8,503 nt of DNA from an uncultured Gemmatimonadaceae bacterium (GCA_955652635.1 CATPBN010000213.1:1-8503); one strand, 5' to 3'; counted from the first letter of the stretch, positions 1-6,873 are shown. The notes: generated by a model from the sequence alone, not told the origin. Translations and numbers: made by a program.

Positions 1-483
1 CCGGAATCCTCCACCGGTTGCCTGAGGACCTCCGGCGCCTCCCGCGAACTGGGCGCTGCGTGTGCCGTCCTGCTGAACGCCATAAGGATTGACGCCGAAG
101 AGGAAGGCAATCTGGCGTGAGTTATCGGTATCGAGGAGGATTTGGACCTGATCCTCACTGTCGATGTTGTCCCGGTTGGCGTGCGTTGCGCGCACCACGT
201 TGCCGTGGATCTCGCGCGCCTTGATTCCGAAGTAGATCGCATCCGGTGAGTACCAGACCAGAACCTCGGTGGGCTCTTCTGCCGGACGCCCGTCGACTGG
301 CTGATACTGTGAAAAGCCGGTTAGTCGGGCCGCTTGGCGCCATACCGGGTCGTCGAGGTAGCCATCGATCTTGGCGACTGCATCGATTCTCGGCACTTCG
401 ACATGGATGCGATTGGCGCGTCCGTCGTACACAGGCAACGAATCCTGGAGCAGCGCCACCGCGACGAGTGTTGTCAGGAGCAT
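1..483 (-). CDS. N-terminal part of a secreted CBM9-like / DUF5916-type protein (truncated by window edge)
   Basis: This is an open frame of 161 codons that runs off the left edge, so the C-terminus is missing. It begins with a short hydrophobic signal-like segment (residues 1-13, MLLTTLVAVALLQ). A domain resembling the carbohydrate-binding family 9-like fold follows: IDGYLDDPVW at about 39-48, then F-Q-Y-Q-P-V-D-G-R-P-A (57-68), TEVLVWYSPDAIYFGIKA (72-89) and EDQVQILLDT (110-119). This order is typical of the N-terminal half of the exported DUF5916 proteins of Gemmatimonadota, Bacteroidota and Acidobacteriota. Those are usually several hundred residues long and carry a beta-rich C-terminal domain of unknown function. 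The ATG at 483 is the only standard start after an in-frame TAG upstream. It lies one base after the stop of the small membrane protein gene, with no strong Shine-Dalgarno (SD) sequence, so translational coupling is likely. A Gly-rich stretch (148-159) begins at the cut edge. The exact function and substrate are unknown; the family assignment is fairly confident. Confidence 0.8.
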   Translation of the reverse strand, partial: MLLTTLVAVALLQDSLPVYDGRANRIHVEVPRIDAVAKIDGYLDDPVWRQAARLTGFSQYQPVDGRPAEEPTEVLVWYSPDAIYFGIKAREIHGNVVRATHANRDNIDSEDQVQILLDTDNSRQIAFLFGVNPYGVQQDGTRSAQFAGGAGGPQATGGGFR

Positions 484-484
484 G

Positions 485-703
485 CTACACCGACGACTTC
501 CGCCCGGCGAAAACGAGCACTGCGCCAGCTACGATAGCAACGATCCCGGCAATGGGCGGCACCAGGCCGCGCTCCTGCGAAGTGACCTTCAGAGGTCCGA
601 CGTCGACTTCGTTACGGCTCTTTGTGTACGGTATTCCGCGCATCGCGACGACGACGATGCCCGCAACTATGAGAACTACGCCAATCCAAGCGAGTGGCCG
701 CAA
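485..703 (-). CDS. Small two-helix membrane protein of unknown function (72 aa)
   Basis: This small protein has two hydrophobic helices: residues about 3-21 (PLAWIGVVLIVAGIVVVAM) and about 50-67 (PPIAGIVAIVAGAVLVFAG). A short polar loop between them contains the motif VDVGPLKVTSQE, and the C-terminus is basic (GRKSSV). Similar tiny proteins with a 'DxGPxxxTxExxxxxPLPP' loop occur next to unrelated genes in many bacteria, and none has a role that I know of. The frame stays open four codons further upstream to another TTG at 715. The TTG at 703 is preferred because a GGAGG sequence sits five bases before it, and it gives the N-terminus MRPLAWIG. The gene starts 63 bp after ettA ends, and its TAG is one base from the ATG of the exported DUF5916-type gene, so the two are almost certainly co-translated. 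That context hints at an envelope role, but this is inference only. Confidence 0.75.
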   Translation of the reverse strand: MRPLAWIGVVLIVAGIVVVAMRGIPYTKSRNEVDVGPLKVTSQERGLVPPIAGIVAIVAGAVLVFAGRKSSV

Positions 704-708
704 AGAAG

Positions 709-713
709 CCTCC
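709..713 (-). promoter_or_regulatory. Shine-Dalgarno GGAGG that fixes the TTG start of the small membrane protein
   Basis: On the minus strand GGAGG is followed by five bases (CTTCT) and then TTG at 703-701. It is the strongest SD match I found in the window. It sits inside the longer open frame that would start at TTG 715, so it argues for the downstream start. Confidence 0.7.
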
Positions 714-766
714 AAAATCGGGTTTACATATGCTGGGGTCAGCTGGGCTTCCCTGCAAGGCGCTTT

Positions 767-2443
767 TTAGCGGTGCACCAGCTTCCTGTACGCGATCCGG
801 TGTGGCCGATCCGCATCCGCACCCTTTCGTCTCTTGAAGTCCTCGGCGTAGTCGCGATAAGACCCCTCAAACCAAACCGTCTCCGAGTTTCCCTCGAATG
901 CTAGTATGTGCGTGGCGATTCGATCGAGAAACCACCGGTCGTGCGAGATCACTACTCCGCAGCCCGGGAAATCCACCAGCGCTTCCTCGAGCGCACGCAA
1001 CGTATCGACATCCAGATCGTTCGTCGGCTCGTCGAGCAAAAGCAGATTGCCACCAGATTTGAGCAGCTTCGCCAGGTGCAGGCGGTTTCTCTCTCCACCG
1101 GATAGATCCTTCACCTTCTTCTGCTGATCCGACCCCTTGAAGTTGAACTGCGCCAGATACGCTCGCGCCTGCATCTCTCGCTTCCCAACCTGGATGACGT
1201 CGTTCCCTTCGCTCACTTCCTTGTAGACGGTGTTTGCGTCGTTGAATTCGCGCGTCTGATCCAGGTAGGCTAACTGCACAGTGTCGCCGATCGTCAACGA
1301 GCCGCCATCCGCTTTCTCTTTCCCGGCGATCATGCGAAACAGAGTCGTCTTTCCCGCCCCGTTTGCGCCGATGATTCCCACGATCCCTCCGCGCGGCAGC
1401 GAGAACGAGAGATCGTCGAAGAGCACGTTGTCACCATATGCCTTCTTCAGCCCCTTTGCGATCACGACATCGTTGCCGAGTCGAGCGGGCGGGGGAATCA
1501 CGATCTCGTTCTGCATGACCTTCTCGCCTTCGGCCGCGGTCGCCAGCTCCTCGTACTTCTGGATGCGCGCCTTGCTCTTGGTCTGCCGTGCGCGAGGTGA
1601 CATCCGTACCCATTCGAGCTCGCGTTCCAGTGTTCTCTGTCGCGCTGAGGCCTGTTTTTCTTCCGTTGCCAGCCGAGTGCGCTTCTGATCCAGCCACGAG
1701 CTGTAATTGCCCTCGTACGGGATACCCGCTCCGCGATCGAGCTCGAGGATCCAGCCGGCGACGTTGTCCAGGAAGTAGCGATCGTGCGTCACCGCCACGA
1801 CGGTTCCCGGAAACTCAGCCAGATATCTCTCCAGCCACGCGACCGATTCAGCGTCGAGATGGTTGGTGGGCTCGTCGAGGAGCAGCATGTCCGGCTCCTC
1901 CAGCAGAGTTCGACAAAGCGCTACTCGGCGCTTCTCTCCACCGGATAGCTTGTTCACGTCAGCGTCGGCGGTCGGAAGACGCAGCGCATCCATCGCGATC
2001 TCGATTTTCCGATCCAGATCCCAGGCATTGGCGGCATCGATCTTCTCCTGCACCTTCGCCTGTTGATCGAGCAGTTTCGTCATCTCGTCGTCCGACATCG
2101 GATCGGCGAATTTGTTCGAGATTTCCTCGAACTTCTTGAGAAGGTCCCGCGTGGGTTGAACCGCTACTTCGACATTTTCCTTGACGTTCTTGGAAGCGTC
2201 GAGCTGCGGTTCCTGCGACAGGTATCCGATACGCGTTCCTTCATGCGGCCATGCTTCGCCCTGAAAATCGTGATCGACGCCAGCCATGATGCGCAGCAGC
2301 GACGACTTGCCCGCCCCGTTCGCACCCAGGACGCCGATCTTGGCACCGGGATAAAATGACAACCAGATCCCGCGCAAAATCTCCCGCGATGGCGGAACGA
2401 CCTTGCGCAGGTCCTTCATTACATAAATGAATTGTGGGGGCAT
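767..2443 (-). CDS. ettA: Energy-dependent translational throttle protein EttA (ABC-F ATPase)
   Basis: EttA is a soluble ABC-F protein that binds the ribosomal E site and gates entry into elongation according to the ATP/ADP ratio. The 558-residue protein is close in length to E. coli EttA (555) and aligns with it by eye nearly end to end. It has two complete nucleotide-binding domains. The first has Walker A GANGAGKS (40-47), signature LSGGE (166-170) and Walker B LLLDEPTNHLD (187-197) with catalytic Glu191. The second has Walker A GANGAGKT (359-366), LSGGE (447-451) and LLLLDEPTND (467-476) with Glu472. The EttA-specific arm lies at about 95-140, and the basic P-site tRNA interaction linker at about 245-320 contains SSWLDQK and ELEWVR. 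The frame extends to a TTG at 2452, but the ATG at 2443 gives MPPQFIYVM, matching the E. coli start MAQFVYTM. No clear SD is visible. It lies 52 bp downstream of the His/Met-rich gene. There are no missing residues or frameshifts. Confidence 0.96.
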   Translation of the reverse strand: MPPQFIYVMKDLRKVVPPSREILRGIWLSFYPGAKIGVLGANGAGKSSLLRIMAGVDHDFQGEAWPHEGTRIGYLSQEPQLDASKNVKENVEVAVQPTRDLLKKFEEISNKFADPMSDDEMTKLLDQQAKVQEKIDAANAWDLDRKIEIAMDALRLPTADADVNKLSGGEKRRVALCRTLLEEPDMLLLDEPTNHLDAESVAWLERYLAEFPGTVVAVTHDRYFLDNVAGWILELDRGAGIPYEGNYSSWLDQKRTRLATEEKQASARQRTLERELEWVRMSPRARQTKSKARIQKYEELATAAEGEKVMQNEIVIPPPARLGNDVVIAKGLKKAYGDNVLFDDLSFSLPRGGIVGIIGANGAGKTTLFRMIAGKEKADGGSLTIGDTVQLAYLDQTREFNDANTVYKEVSEGNDVIQVGKREMQARAYLAQFNFKGSDQQKKVKDLSGGERNRLHLAKLLKSGGNLLLLDEPTNDLDVDTLRALEEALVDFPGCGVVISHDRWFLDRIATHILAFEGNSETVWFEGSYRDYAEDFKRRKGADADRPHRIAYRKLVHR

Positions 2444-2471
2444 CCGACACAATTTAAGGCGCCGGGCAACT

Positions 2472-2492
2472 ACTGCGGACTACGGACTGCAG
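2472..2492. repeat. Short degenerate heptamer repeat (three units of ACT-RCRG)
   Basis: Three consecutive heptamers, ACTGCGG, ACTACGG and ACTGCAG, lie in the 52-bp gap between the His/Met-rich gene and ettA. On the minus strand they follow the TAA of the upstream gene. They form no strong hairpin (only the outer CTGC/GCAG can pair), so a terminator is unlikely. The array is short and may be chance. Confidence 0.35.
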
Positions 2493-2495
2493 TTT

Positions 2496-3314
2496 TTACC
2501 TAGCATCCCCGAGCATCGCGTGGTCGTGATCCATCAAGTGGTCATCGTGCCAGATGGACTTGAGATCGTTCCCCGCGAAGGTGTTGGCGTGGAGCATCCA
2601 CCCAAAGGCCTGGGGAATGAAGCGCCCACCGGCATTCTTGCACTCTTCTGCGGTCGCGACACCCAGCGGACCAAATACTGGTCGGCCATTTCTCGTTTGG
2701 TACCACTGGTCCTTCTGTCCGCGCGGGGGAATGCACCAGTTGATGTGCCGGTGCCAGTGCGCGACGCTCAATGGTACCCGCGCGTTGAGATCCTCTTCGG
2801 ACGTGCGCTTCGACGCAGTGTACATTGCGCCGATCAGTACAAAATCGCCCTGCGCATTTTTCTTGTATAGAAGCGAGGTCGGACGGGCGGGATCGAAGGT
2901 GAATTGATTGCGCACCGCGTTCCAGCCCTTCGTGAAATGGTACTGCGGCTGATTCTTGATCTCGGGCGCGAACATCTTGTAGCCGTCTGCCTCTGCCACC
3001 TTCACATTCTGATACTTCCCGATCGCCTGCCGGAGCTCATTGATCACATAGGCGGCACGGACAGAATCGTGGGGCGTGAGTGGCCTCGAGCTGGAATAGG
3101 CCATGTGCTTTGCCATCGCTGCCATCTTCCAGTCACCAGCCATCTCGGGCATGCCCGCCATGCCGGCCCTCGGATCGGGCGTCGCATGTGAGCCATCCGC
3201 AGCAGGTGTCGCCGCATCAGAATGATCGTGCGAATGCTGGGCGTAGAGCTGACTTGAAACGGCACCGAGAAGGACCGCGACTATCCTCGAGTGCTTTAAG
3301 AAGGTGCGGGGCAT
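2496..3314 (-). CDS. Secreted His/Met-rich protein of unknown function, possible metal binder
   Basis: I recognise the type of protein, a conserved exported hypothetical in environmental bacteria, but no function. The 272-residue product starts with a signal peptide: basic MPRTFLKHSR, hydrophobic IVAVLLGAV and a likely signal peptidase I cut after LYA (residue 25). A His-rich segment follows (QHSHDHSD, 26-33), then a Met-rich stretch with Met at 52, 55, 58, 64, 67 and 71. The globular part (about 80-260) carries HWHRHINWCIPP (186-197), a Cys at 225, GWMLHANTFAGND (238-250) and a closing IWHDDHLMDHDH (254-265). Clustered His, Met and Cys in an exported protein suggests binding of copper or another transition metal; this is inference. 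The open frame extends 15 codons upstream to an ATG at 3359, but the ATG at 3314 gives the proper signal peptide. It lies 78 bp after the GT9 gene and 52 bp before ettA, neither of which explains its role. Confidence 0.85.
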   Translation of the reverse strand: MPRTFLKHSRIVAVLLGAVSSQLYAQHSHDHSDAATPAADGSHATPDPRAGMAGMPEMAGDWKMAAMAKHMAYSSSRPLTPHDSVRAAYVINELRQAIGKYQNVKVAEADGYKMFAPEIKNQPQYHFTKGWNAVRNQFTFDPARPTSLLYKKNAQGDFVLIGAMYTASKRTSEEDLNARVPLSVAHWHRHINWCIPPRGQKDQWYQTRNGRPVFGPLGVATAEECKNAGGRFIPQAFGWMLHANTFAGNDLKSIWHDDHLMDHDHAMLGDAR

Positions 3315-3392
3315 GCCGTTACCGCCGTTTAATGGGAGACATGAGACAATGTCCGACATCCGTATCCATTAGACGATCTCGCCGACCGGTGG

Positions 3393-4505
3393 TTAACCCC
3401 CGAAATCTGACAACAACTTGGCGAGAGCCTTGGCCACCCGCTCGTGGGGCAGTTGCTGGATCTCGTCCTCATTCCAAGCGAGAATCTCGCCCGGCGTGTT
3501 GTACGGCGCGTATGGTCGATGCTCACGTTTGAGCAGCACCAGCGACGGCTTTCGAAATGCCGATGCGGCGTGCGAGATACTGGTGTCCGGCGTGAACACC
3601 AGATGAGCAGTCCCGACGAGCGCGAACGCGTCGCGAAGTTTCGGTGTCGCCGCCGGCAGTGCGCGCACCGCATTGGCGACCCTTTGCACGCTCGCCCATT
3701 CACTCGGCAGTCCCATGATGATCATCTGCATATCGGGGAACCGCGCTCGCGCGGATTGCAGCGTCACGATGAATTTGCCGTCGGGCCATCTTCGCTTGGG
3801 TTCGGACGCCGAGAGATTCACGAGCAGCCTTTTCCCGCGATTTTCCGCTTCCGCGTTTCCAAATGAGACCAGCGACGCGGCTTCCTTCCACATCTCTTCG
3901 GCCCGAGTGCGCTCTTCGGGTGAAAGAAATATCTCCGGTTGCCAGTCAACGCTTGCCGGATTCACGCCGAAGGGAACAACAAGCTGTTTCGAGCCTTCGA
4001 TGTAGTGATCGACGCGGTTCCACTCCGGCACCGGGACATTGTAGATGCGGGGTTTCTTGTCTCCGTGCGCGCCTACTCTGAACCGGGCGCGCCCGGCGTA
4101 CATGAGAAGCGGCGTCGATGTGAATATCGGTGGGTTGTTGATTCTTCCATCGACCATCACCGTGTGCCGCGCTTGCCTGAGCTGCTTCATGACATCCGTG
4201 TAGCTGCGTATCGAGCGCCGATTCAGCGTGAAGATCCTTCCTACGTAGGGATTGCCCTCCAGCACCGGAGCCGTCGCCGGAGTAGCGAGCACATCGACTT
4301 TCCCGCCCGGAAGGGCGTTCGCAATGTTCCGAATGAGGGATGTCGCCATGATCATGTCACCGATCCGCTCGTAACGAATGACGAGCACGCGATAATCGGA
4401 GCCTGTCGGCGACGGAAGTGAGGCGTCCCTGGGCCCGGGGAGTATCGAGCCGAGCAGGCGCATCCATAGTCCGCGCCACGCGATTTCAATCTTTCTGAGA
4501 TCCAC
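3393..4505 (-). CDS. Glycosyltransferase family 9 protein (heptosyltransferase-like)
   Basis: GT9 enzymes transfer heptose or related sugars from a nucleotide donor to lipid A-core or other envelope glycans at the inner face of the cytoplasmic membrane. The 370-residue protein has the two Rossmann-like halves of the GT-B fold. The N-terminal half has VLVIRYERIGDMIMATSLIRNI (40-61), the family's (L/I)GD motif with Asp50. The C-terminal half has LLVNLSASEPKRRWP (227-241), where Lys237 matches the donor-binding lysine region of WaaC. It also has the signature VFTPDTSISHAASAF (303-317), with Asp307 and His312 at the family's sugar-nucleotide site. The amphipathic, basic N-terminal 20 residues may touch the membrane. 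The start is GTG at 4505, inside the end of the 2H phosphoesterase gene (20-bp overlap), implying coupling; an ATG at 4463 is a weaker alternative. No other LPS-core gene is in view, so the acceptor cannot be named. Confidence 0.88.
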   Translation of the reverse strand: MDLRKIEIAWRGLWMRLLGSILPGPRDASLPSPTGSDYRVLVIRYERIGDMIMATSLIRNIANALPGGKVDVLATPATAPVLEGNPYVGRIFTLNRRSIRSYTDVMKQLRQARHTVMVDGRINNPPIFTSTPLLMYAGRARFRVGAHGDKKPRIYNVPVPEWNRVDHYIEGSKQLVVPFGVNPASVDWQPEIFLSPEERTRAEEMWKEAASLVSFGNAEAENRGKRLLVNLSASEPKRRWPDGKFIVTLQSARARFPDMQMIIMGLPSEWASVQRVANAVRALPAATPKLRDAFALVGTAHLVFTPDTSISHAASAFRKPSLVLLKREHRPYAPYNTPGEILAWNEDEIQQLPHERVAKALAKLLSDFGG

Positions 4506-5028
4506 CGGTCAGTGGGAGCTCCAGGAGCTTCCGTGAAGGTTGTGGATCTCGTGTGTGATAAAGCTGGATTGCGCTTACCACGAACGGTTCCGGTATTCGG
4601 GTCTTGAGCAGCTCACGAATCGCCTTTCCATCGAGCGACTGGTAGAGGCTCAAAGTCGAATGTGGGCTAAAAGTGTACCGCGCCCGCGTAAACGACAGTC
4701 CGCTTGTGATGATCCGATCGTGGAGCGTCCTCAGTGGGCCATGCGGATCCAACGGCAGCACGATGATGTTCGTCTGCATGAATCTCTGTGGAGGCAGGAA
4801 CGAGAGCGTGATGGGCGCCGTATCGCCCGTAATCGGTTCCAGTTTCTCCCGCATCTCTTCGACGCTTACCGAAGGCGGTATGGGACCAGCCCCCGACGAC
4901 CCGGTGATCGTAAGGTGGGGTGGCTTATATCGCGACAACTTCAGGTCATAGCGCTCGTTGATCGCGCGCACCCGATCCGCCATCTCGGCCGGCAGCTCCG
5001 CCAGAATGAAGATTCCATTCAGGGGCAA
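4486..5028 (-). CDS. 2H phosphoesterase, 2'-5' RNA ligase family (ThpR/LigT-like)
   Basis: Members of this family hydrolyse or form 2'-phosphodiester or 2',3'-cyclic phosphate bonds in RNA or nucleotides, using two His-x-Thr/Ser motifs that line one cleft. Both motifs are present in this 180-residue protein: HLT at 38-40 (in PPHLTITG) and HST at 123-125 (in SPHSTLSLY), 85 residues apart. The surrounding beta-strands (GIFILAEL at 5-12, ITLSFLPPQRFMQTNIIVLPL at about 73-93) fit the duplicated fold, and the length is normal. The only start before the first strand is TTG at 5028, since an in-frame TAA lies two codons upstream; the SD is weak. The next ATG (Met16) would delete the first strand. 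The gene lies 31 bp after the PAP2 gene and overlaps the GT9 gene by 20 bp. The physiological substrate cannot be told from sequence, so I give no gene symbol. Confidence 0.85.
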   Translation of the reverse strand: MPLNGIFILAELPAEMADRVRAINERYDLKLSRYKPPHLTITGSSGAGPIPPSVSVEEMREKLEPITGDTAPITLSFLPPQRFMQTNIIVLPLDPHGPLRTLHDRIITSGLSFTRARYTFSPHSTLSLYQSLDGKAIRELLKTRIPEPFVVSAIQLYHTRDPQPSRKLLELPLTGGSQKD

Positions 5029-5059
5029 GTATTACTCGCAATTGGAGCATGGCCAAGCA

Positions 5060-5869
5060 TCAGAACTGAATGGAAAACAGGGTCGGATTGGCTTGAATCG
5101 CCGATCCTTTTCCCTTGATCAGCGTCTGATCGAGGTGATTTCCCGGGTTCGAGTGCGTGTAGTTAACCACCTTGAGCCCAACGAGTGTGCCGATTGCCGC
5201 ACCAGCCATCACGTCGCTCGCCCAATGCTGGTTGTTGTACATGCGTGACAGGCCCACCAGTGACGCGCCCCCGTAGAACACTGTCCCCACGAACCAAGTG
5301 GCGTGCGGCCACCAAAATCTCGACTCGCGGGTCACCGTCGATGCGAATGCAAAGGAAGTGATCGTATGCCCCGACGGAAAAGAGCGCCATTGGTCGCCCT
5401 TGAAACCCCTCCAGAGCTGGAAGTTGTTTGGAGTCCTGATGTCGACGAAGGGACGCTGTCTTCCCACGGTGAGTTTTAGCGCGCCGCCAAGAACATCGGC
5501 GAGCAGGATTGACTCGACGCTGTGCAATCCTACGGATTCGACACGCCGGTTTCCTTCGGCGCGGCCAATCAGATAGACGGCCGTGCCGGTGGCGAACGAG
5601 CCGGGATCTCCGAGCAGACGGAAACCGGTTGCAGCCGTGTGAAGAAACCGATTTGCCTGAGTTGCCGAATCCTGCAGCCTGTTAGCAAGCCGCATGTCGA
5701 TCGGCGCAACCAGCGCCGTGCCGGCCGTAAATGCGCCCAACAGGATTAGATCCTTGCCGACAAACAGCGGCGATTTCGTCCCGATGGTGTCCTGAACCTG
5801 CGCTTGCGCGCTGACTGCCAGGGTTACGCAAACCAGCGCGATACGAAGCGGCTTTACGAACAAGAACAT
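5060..5869 (-). CDS. Secreted PAP2-family (type 2 phosphatidic acid phosphatase) phosphatase
   Basis: PAP2 enzymes remove phosphate from lipid phosphates (phosphatidic acid, undecaprenyl pyrophosphate, lipid A) or other phosphoesters in the envelope through a phosphohistidine intermediate. The full three-part signature is present; residues are numbered from the GTG at 5881. They are K136-x6-R143-P144 (KLTVGRQRP), PSGH at 169-172, and S212-R213-x5-H219-x3-D223 (SRMYNNQHWASD). An N-terminal signal segment (FVKPLRIALVCVTLAVSAQA, ending near residue 27) indicates export. Hydrophobic segments at about 45-60, 196-211 and 223-240 are short for a classical six-helix integral enzyme, so it may be periplasmic or only loosely membrane-bound. 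The chain ends in the aromatic FSIQF. Two starts are possible, GTG at 5881 or ATG at 5869; I chose the ATG because it leaves a compact signal peptide, but SD evidence does not decide. It is the first gene of the minus-strand block and divergent from fabI. Confidence 0.9.
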   Translation of the reverse strand: MFLFVKPLRIALVCVTLAVSAQAQVQDTIGTKSPLFVGKDLILLGAFTAGTALVAPIDMRLANRLQDSATQANRFLHTAATGFRLLGDPGSFATGTAVYLIGRAEGNRRVESVGLHSVESILLADVLGGALKLTVGRQRPFVDIRTPNNFQLWRGFKGDQWRSFPSGHTITSFAFASTVTRESRFWWPHATWFVGTVFYGGASLVGLSRMYNNQHWASDVMAGAAIGTLVGLKVVNYTHSNPGNHLDQTLIKGKGSAIQANPTLFSIQF

Positions 5870-5963
5870 CTCCGGTTGCACGTTGATGAAGGTTCTGTCT
5901 CGTTACCGGAATGCAAATCTCTTACCCCTTGTAAATCGTGCTTCGAATCGCGATATCACCCGA
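5870..5963. promoter_or_regulatory. Divergent intergenic region between the PAP2 gene and fabI
   Basis: Both flanking genes point away from this 94-bp stretch, so it must hold promoters for both unless fabI begins upstream of the assigned ATG. I see no good consensus pair. The least bad plus-strand candidate is TTGTAA (5929-5934) followed, 18 bases later, by ATATCA (5953-5958). That would place the transcript start at or next to the fabI ATG at 5964. No SD precedes that ATG. No operator-like palindrome stands out. Confidence 0.35.
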
Positions 5964-6866
5964 ATGCTGAATATCGACCTCGCCGGCAAGCGCGCACTGG
6001 TTGCCGGCGTCGCGGATGACGCCGGATTCGGGTTCGCGATCGCCAAATCTCTCGCTGAGGCGGGGGCTAAGGTATCCGTCGGGACCTGGCCACCTGCCCT
6101 CAACATCTTCATGAACCTGATGGAGCGCGGCAAGATGGACGAGTCGCGAAAGTTATCCAACGGACAGCTTCTCGAGTTCGAGAAGATCTACCCGCTCGAC
6201 GCGGCCTACGACGCCCTCTCCGACGCGCCCGTAGTCATCCGGTCGAACAAGCGCTACAAGGATACCGGTGATTTCAGCATCGACGGCTTGGCTCGCCGAA
6301 TCGAGGCGGATTTCGGCCGAGATTCGATCGATATTGTCATTCATTCGCTCGCCAACGGGCCGGAAGTGAAGAGGTCACTGCTCGAAACAAGCCGCTTTGG
6401 CTATCTCACGGCTGTTAGCGTAAGTGCGTACTCGCTGGTGTCGATGGTTTCGCGGCTGGCGCCGCTGCTGCGAAAAGGCGGTTCGTTCCTCTCACTCACC
6501 TATATGGCGAGTGAGCGCGTGATCCCCGGTTACGGCGGCGGCATGTCGTCGGCGAAAGCGGCGCTCGAGAGCGATACCCGGACACTCGCTTTCGAAGCCG
6601 GGCGCAAATACGGCATTCGGGTCAACACGATCTCGGCAGGCCCCTTAGCGTCACGCGCCGCGAGCGCGATTGGAATTATCGAAAAGATGGTGGAGTACTG
6701 CGCCCAGAATTCTCCGCTCACCGATCCATTGGAGGCCGAGGAAGTGGGCAATACCGCGGCGTTTTTGTCGAGCCCTCTGGCGACGGGAATTACGGGCACG
6801 ATTGTGTACGTCGACAAGGGATACCACTCGATGGGGATGTCGCAACAGGACATCAATTCTAAATAG
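5964..6866 (+). CDS. fabI: Enoyl-[acyl-carrier-protein] reductase (NADH), plant/apicomplexan-like FabI
   Basis: FabI catalyses the last reductive step of each cycle of type II fatty-acid synthesis: NADH-dependent reduction of trans-2-enoyl-ACP in the cytoplasm. It is the target of triclosan. The 300-residue protein is a short-chain dehydrogenase fold with the NAD-binding stretch VAGVADDAGFGFAIA (13-27), HSLANGPEVK (127-136), Tyr180 (SLTYMASER), and the catalytic pair Tyr190 and Lys198 in GYGGGMSSAK. The NTISAGPL loop lies at 221-228. The Tyr-X7-Lys spacing, the insertion with PALNIF and IYPLDAAYD (about 44-83) and NKRY (95-98) match plant and Plasmodium enzymes rather than E. coli FabI, which has Tyr-X6-Lys. 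The frame is open back to a TTG at 5883, but the family begins at LNIDLAGKRALV, so ATG 5964 is chosen; it has no SD. It is the only plus-strand gene and ends 7 bp from the convergent anti-sigma gene. Confidence 0.95.
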   Translation: MLNIDLAGKRALVAGVADDAGFGFAIAKSLAEAGAKVSVGTWPPALNIFMNLMERGKMDESRKLSNGQLLEFEKIYPLDAAYDALSDAPVVIRSNKRYKDTGDFSIDGLARRIEADFGRDSIDIVIHSLANGPEVKRSLLETSRFGYLTAVSVSAYSLVSMVSRLAPLLRKGGSFLSLTYMASERVIPGYGGGMSSAKAALESDTRTLAFEAGRKYGIRVNTISAGPLASRAASAIGIIEKMVEYCAQNSPLTDPLEAEEVGNTAAFLSSPLATGITGTIVYVDKGYHSMGMSQQDINSK

Positions 6867-6873
6867 TGAGCGG

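Noticed and set aside
246..904. Overlapping plus-strand frames (246-770, 371-904)
   Set aside because: They run across the DUF5916-type gene, the small membrane protein and the ettA end. The minus-strand frames have signal, CBM9-like and membrane-helix features, and the plus frames have none.
1588..2139. 183-codon plus-strand open frame opposite ettA
   Set aside because: It lies wholly within the well-conserved ettA coding region and encodes Arg/Ser/Pro-rich sequence without motifs.
2444..2495. Rho-independent terminator between the His/Met-rich gene and ettA
   Set aside because: There is no stem of adequate length followed by a U-run in the minus-strand direction; the T-run seen lies on the other strand.
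4540..5118. 192-codon plus-strand open frame opposite the 2H phosphoesterase gene
   Set aside because: The translation is Arg/His-rich with no recognisable motif and lies antisense to a gene whose two HxT motifs are intact; it is a GC-rich shadow frame.
5883..5963. N-terminal extension of fabI to a TTG at 5883 or ATG at 5886
   Set aside because: The 27 extra residues are outside the family's usual start (LNIDLAGKRALV), are not a recognisable targeting peptide, and would begin only 2 to 14 bp from the divergent PAP2 start.
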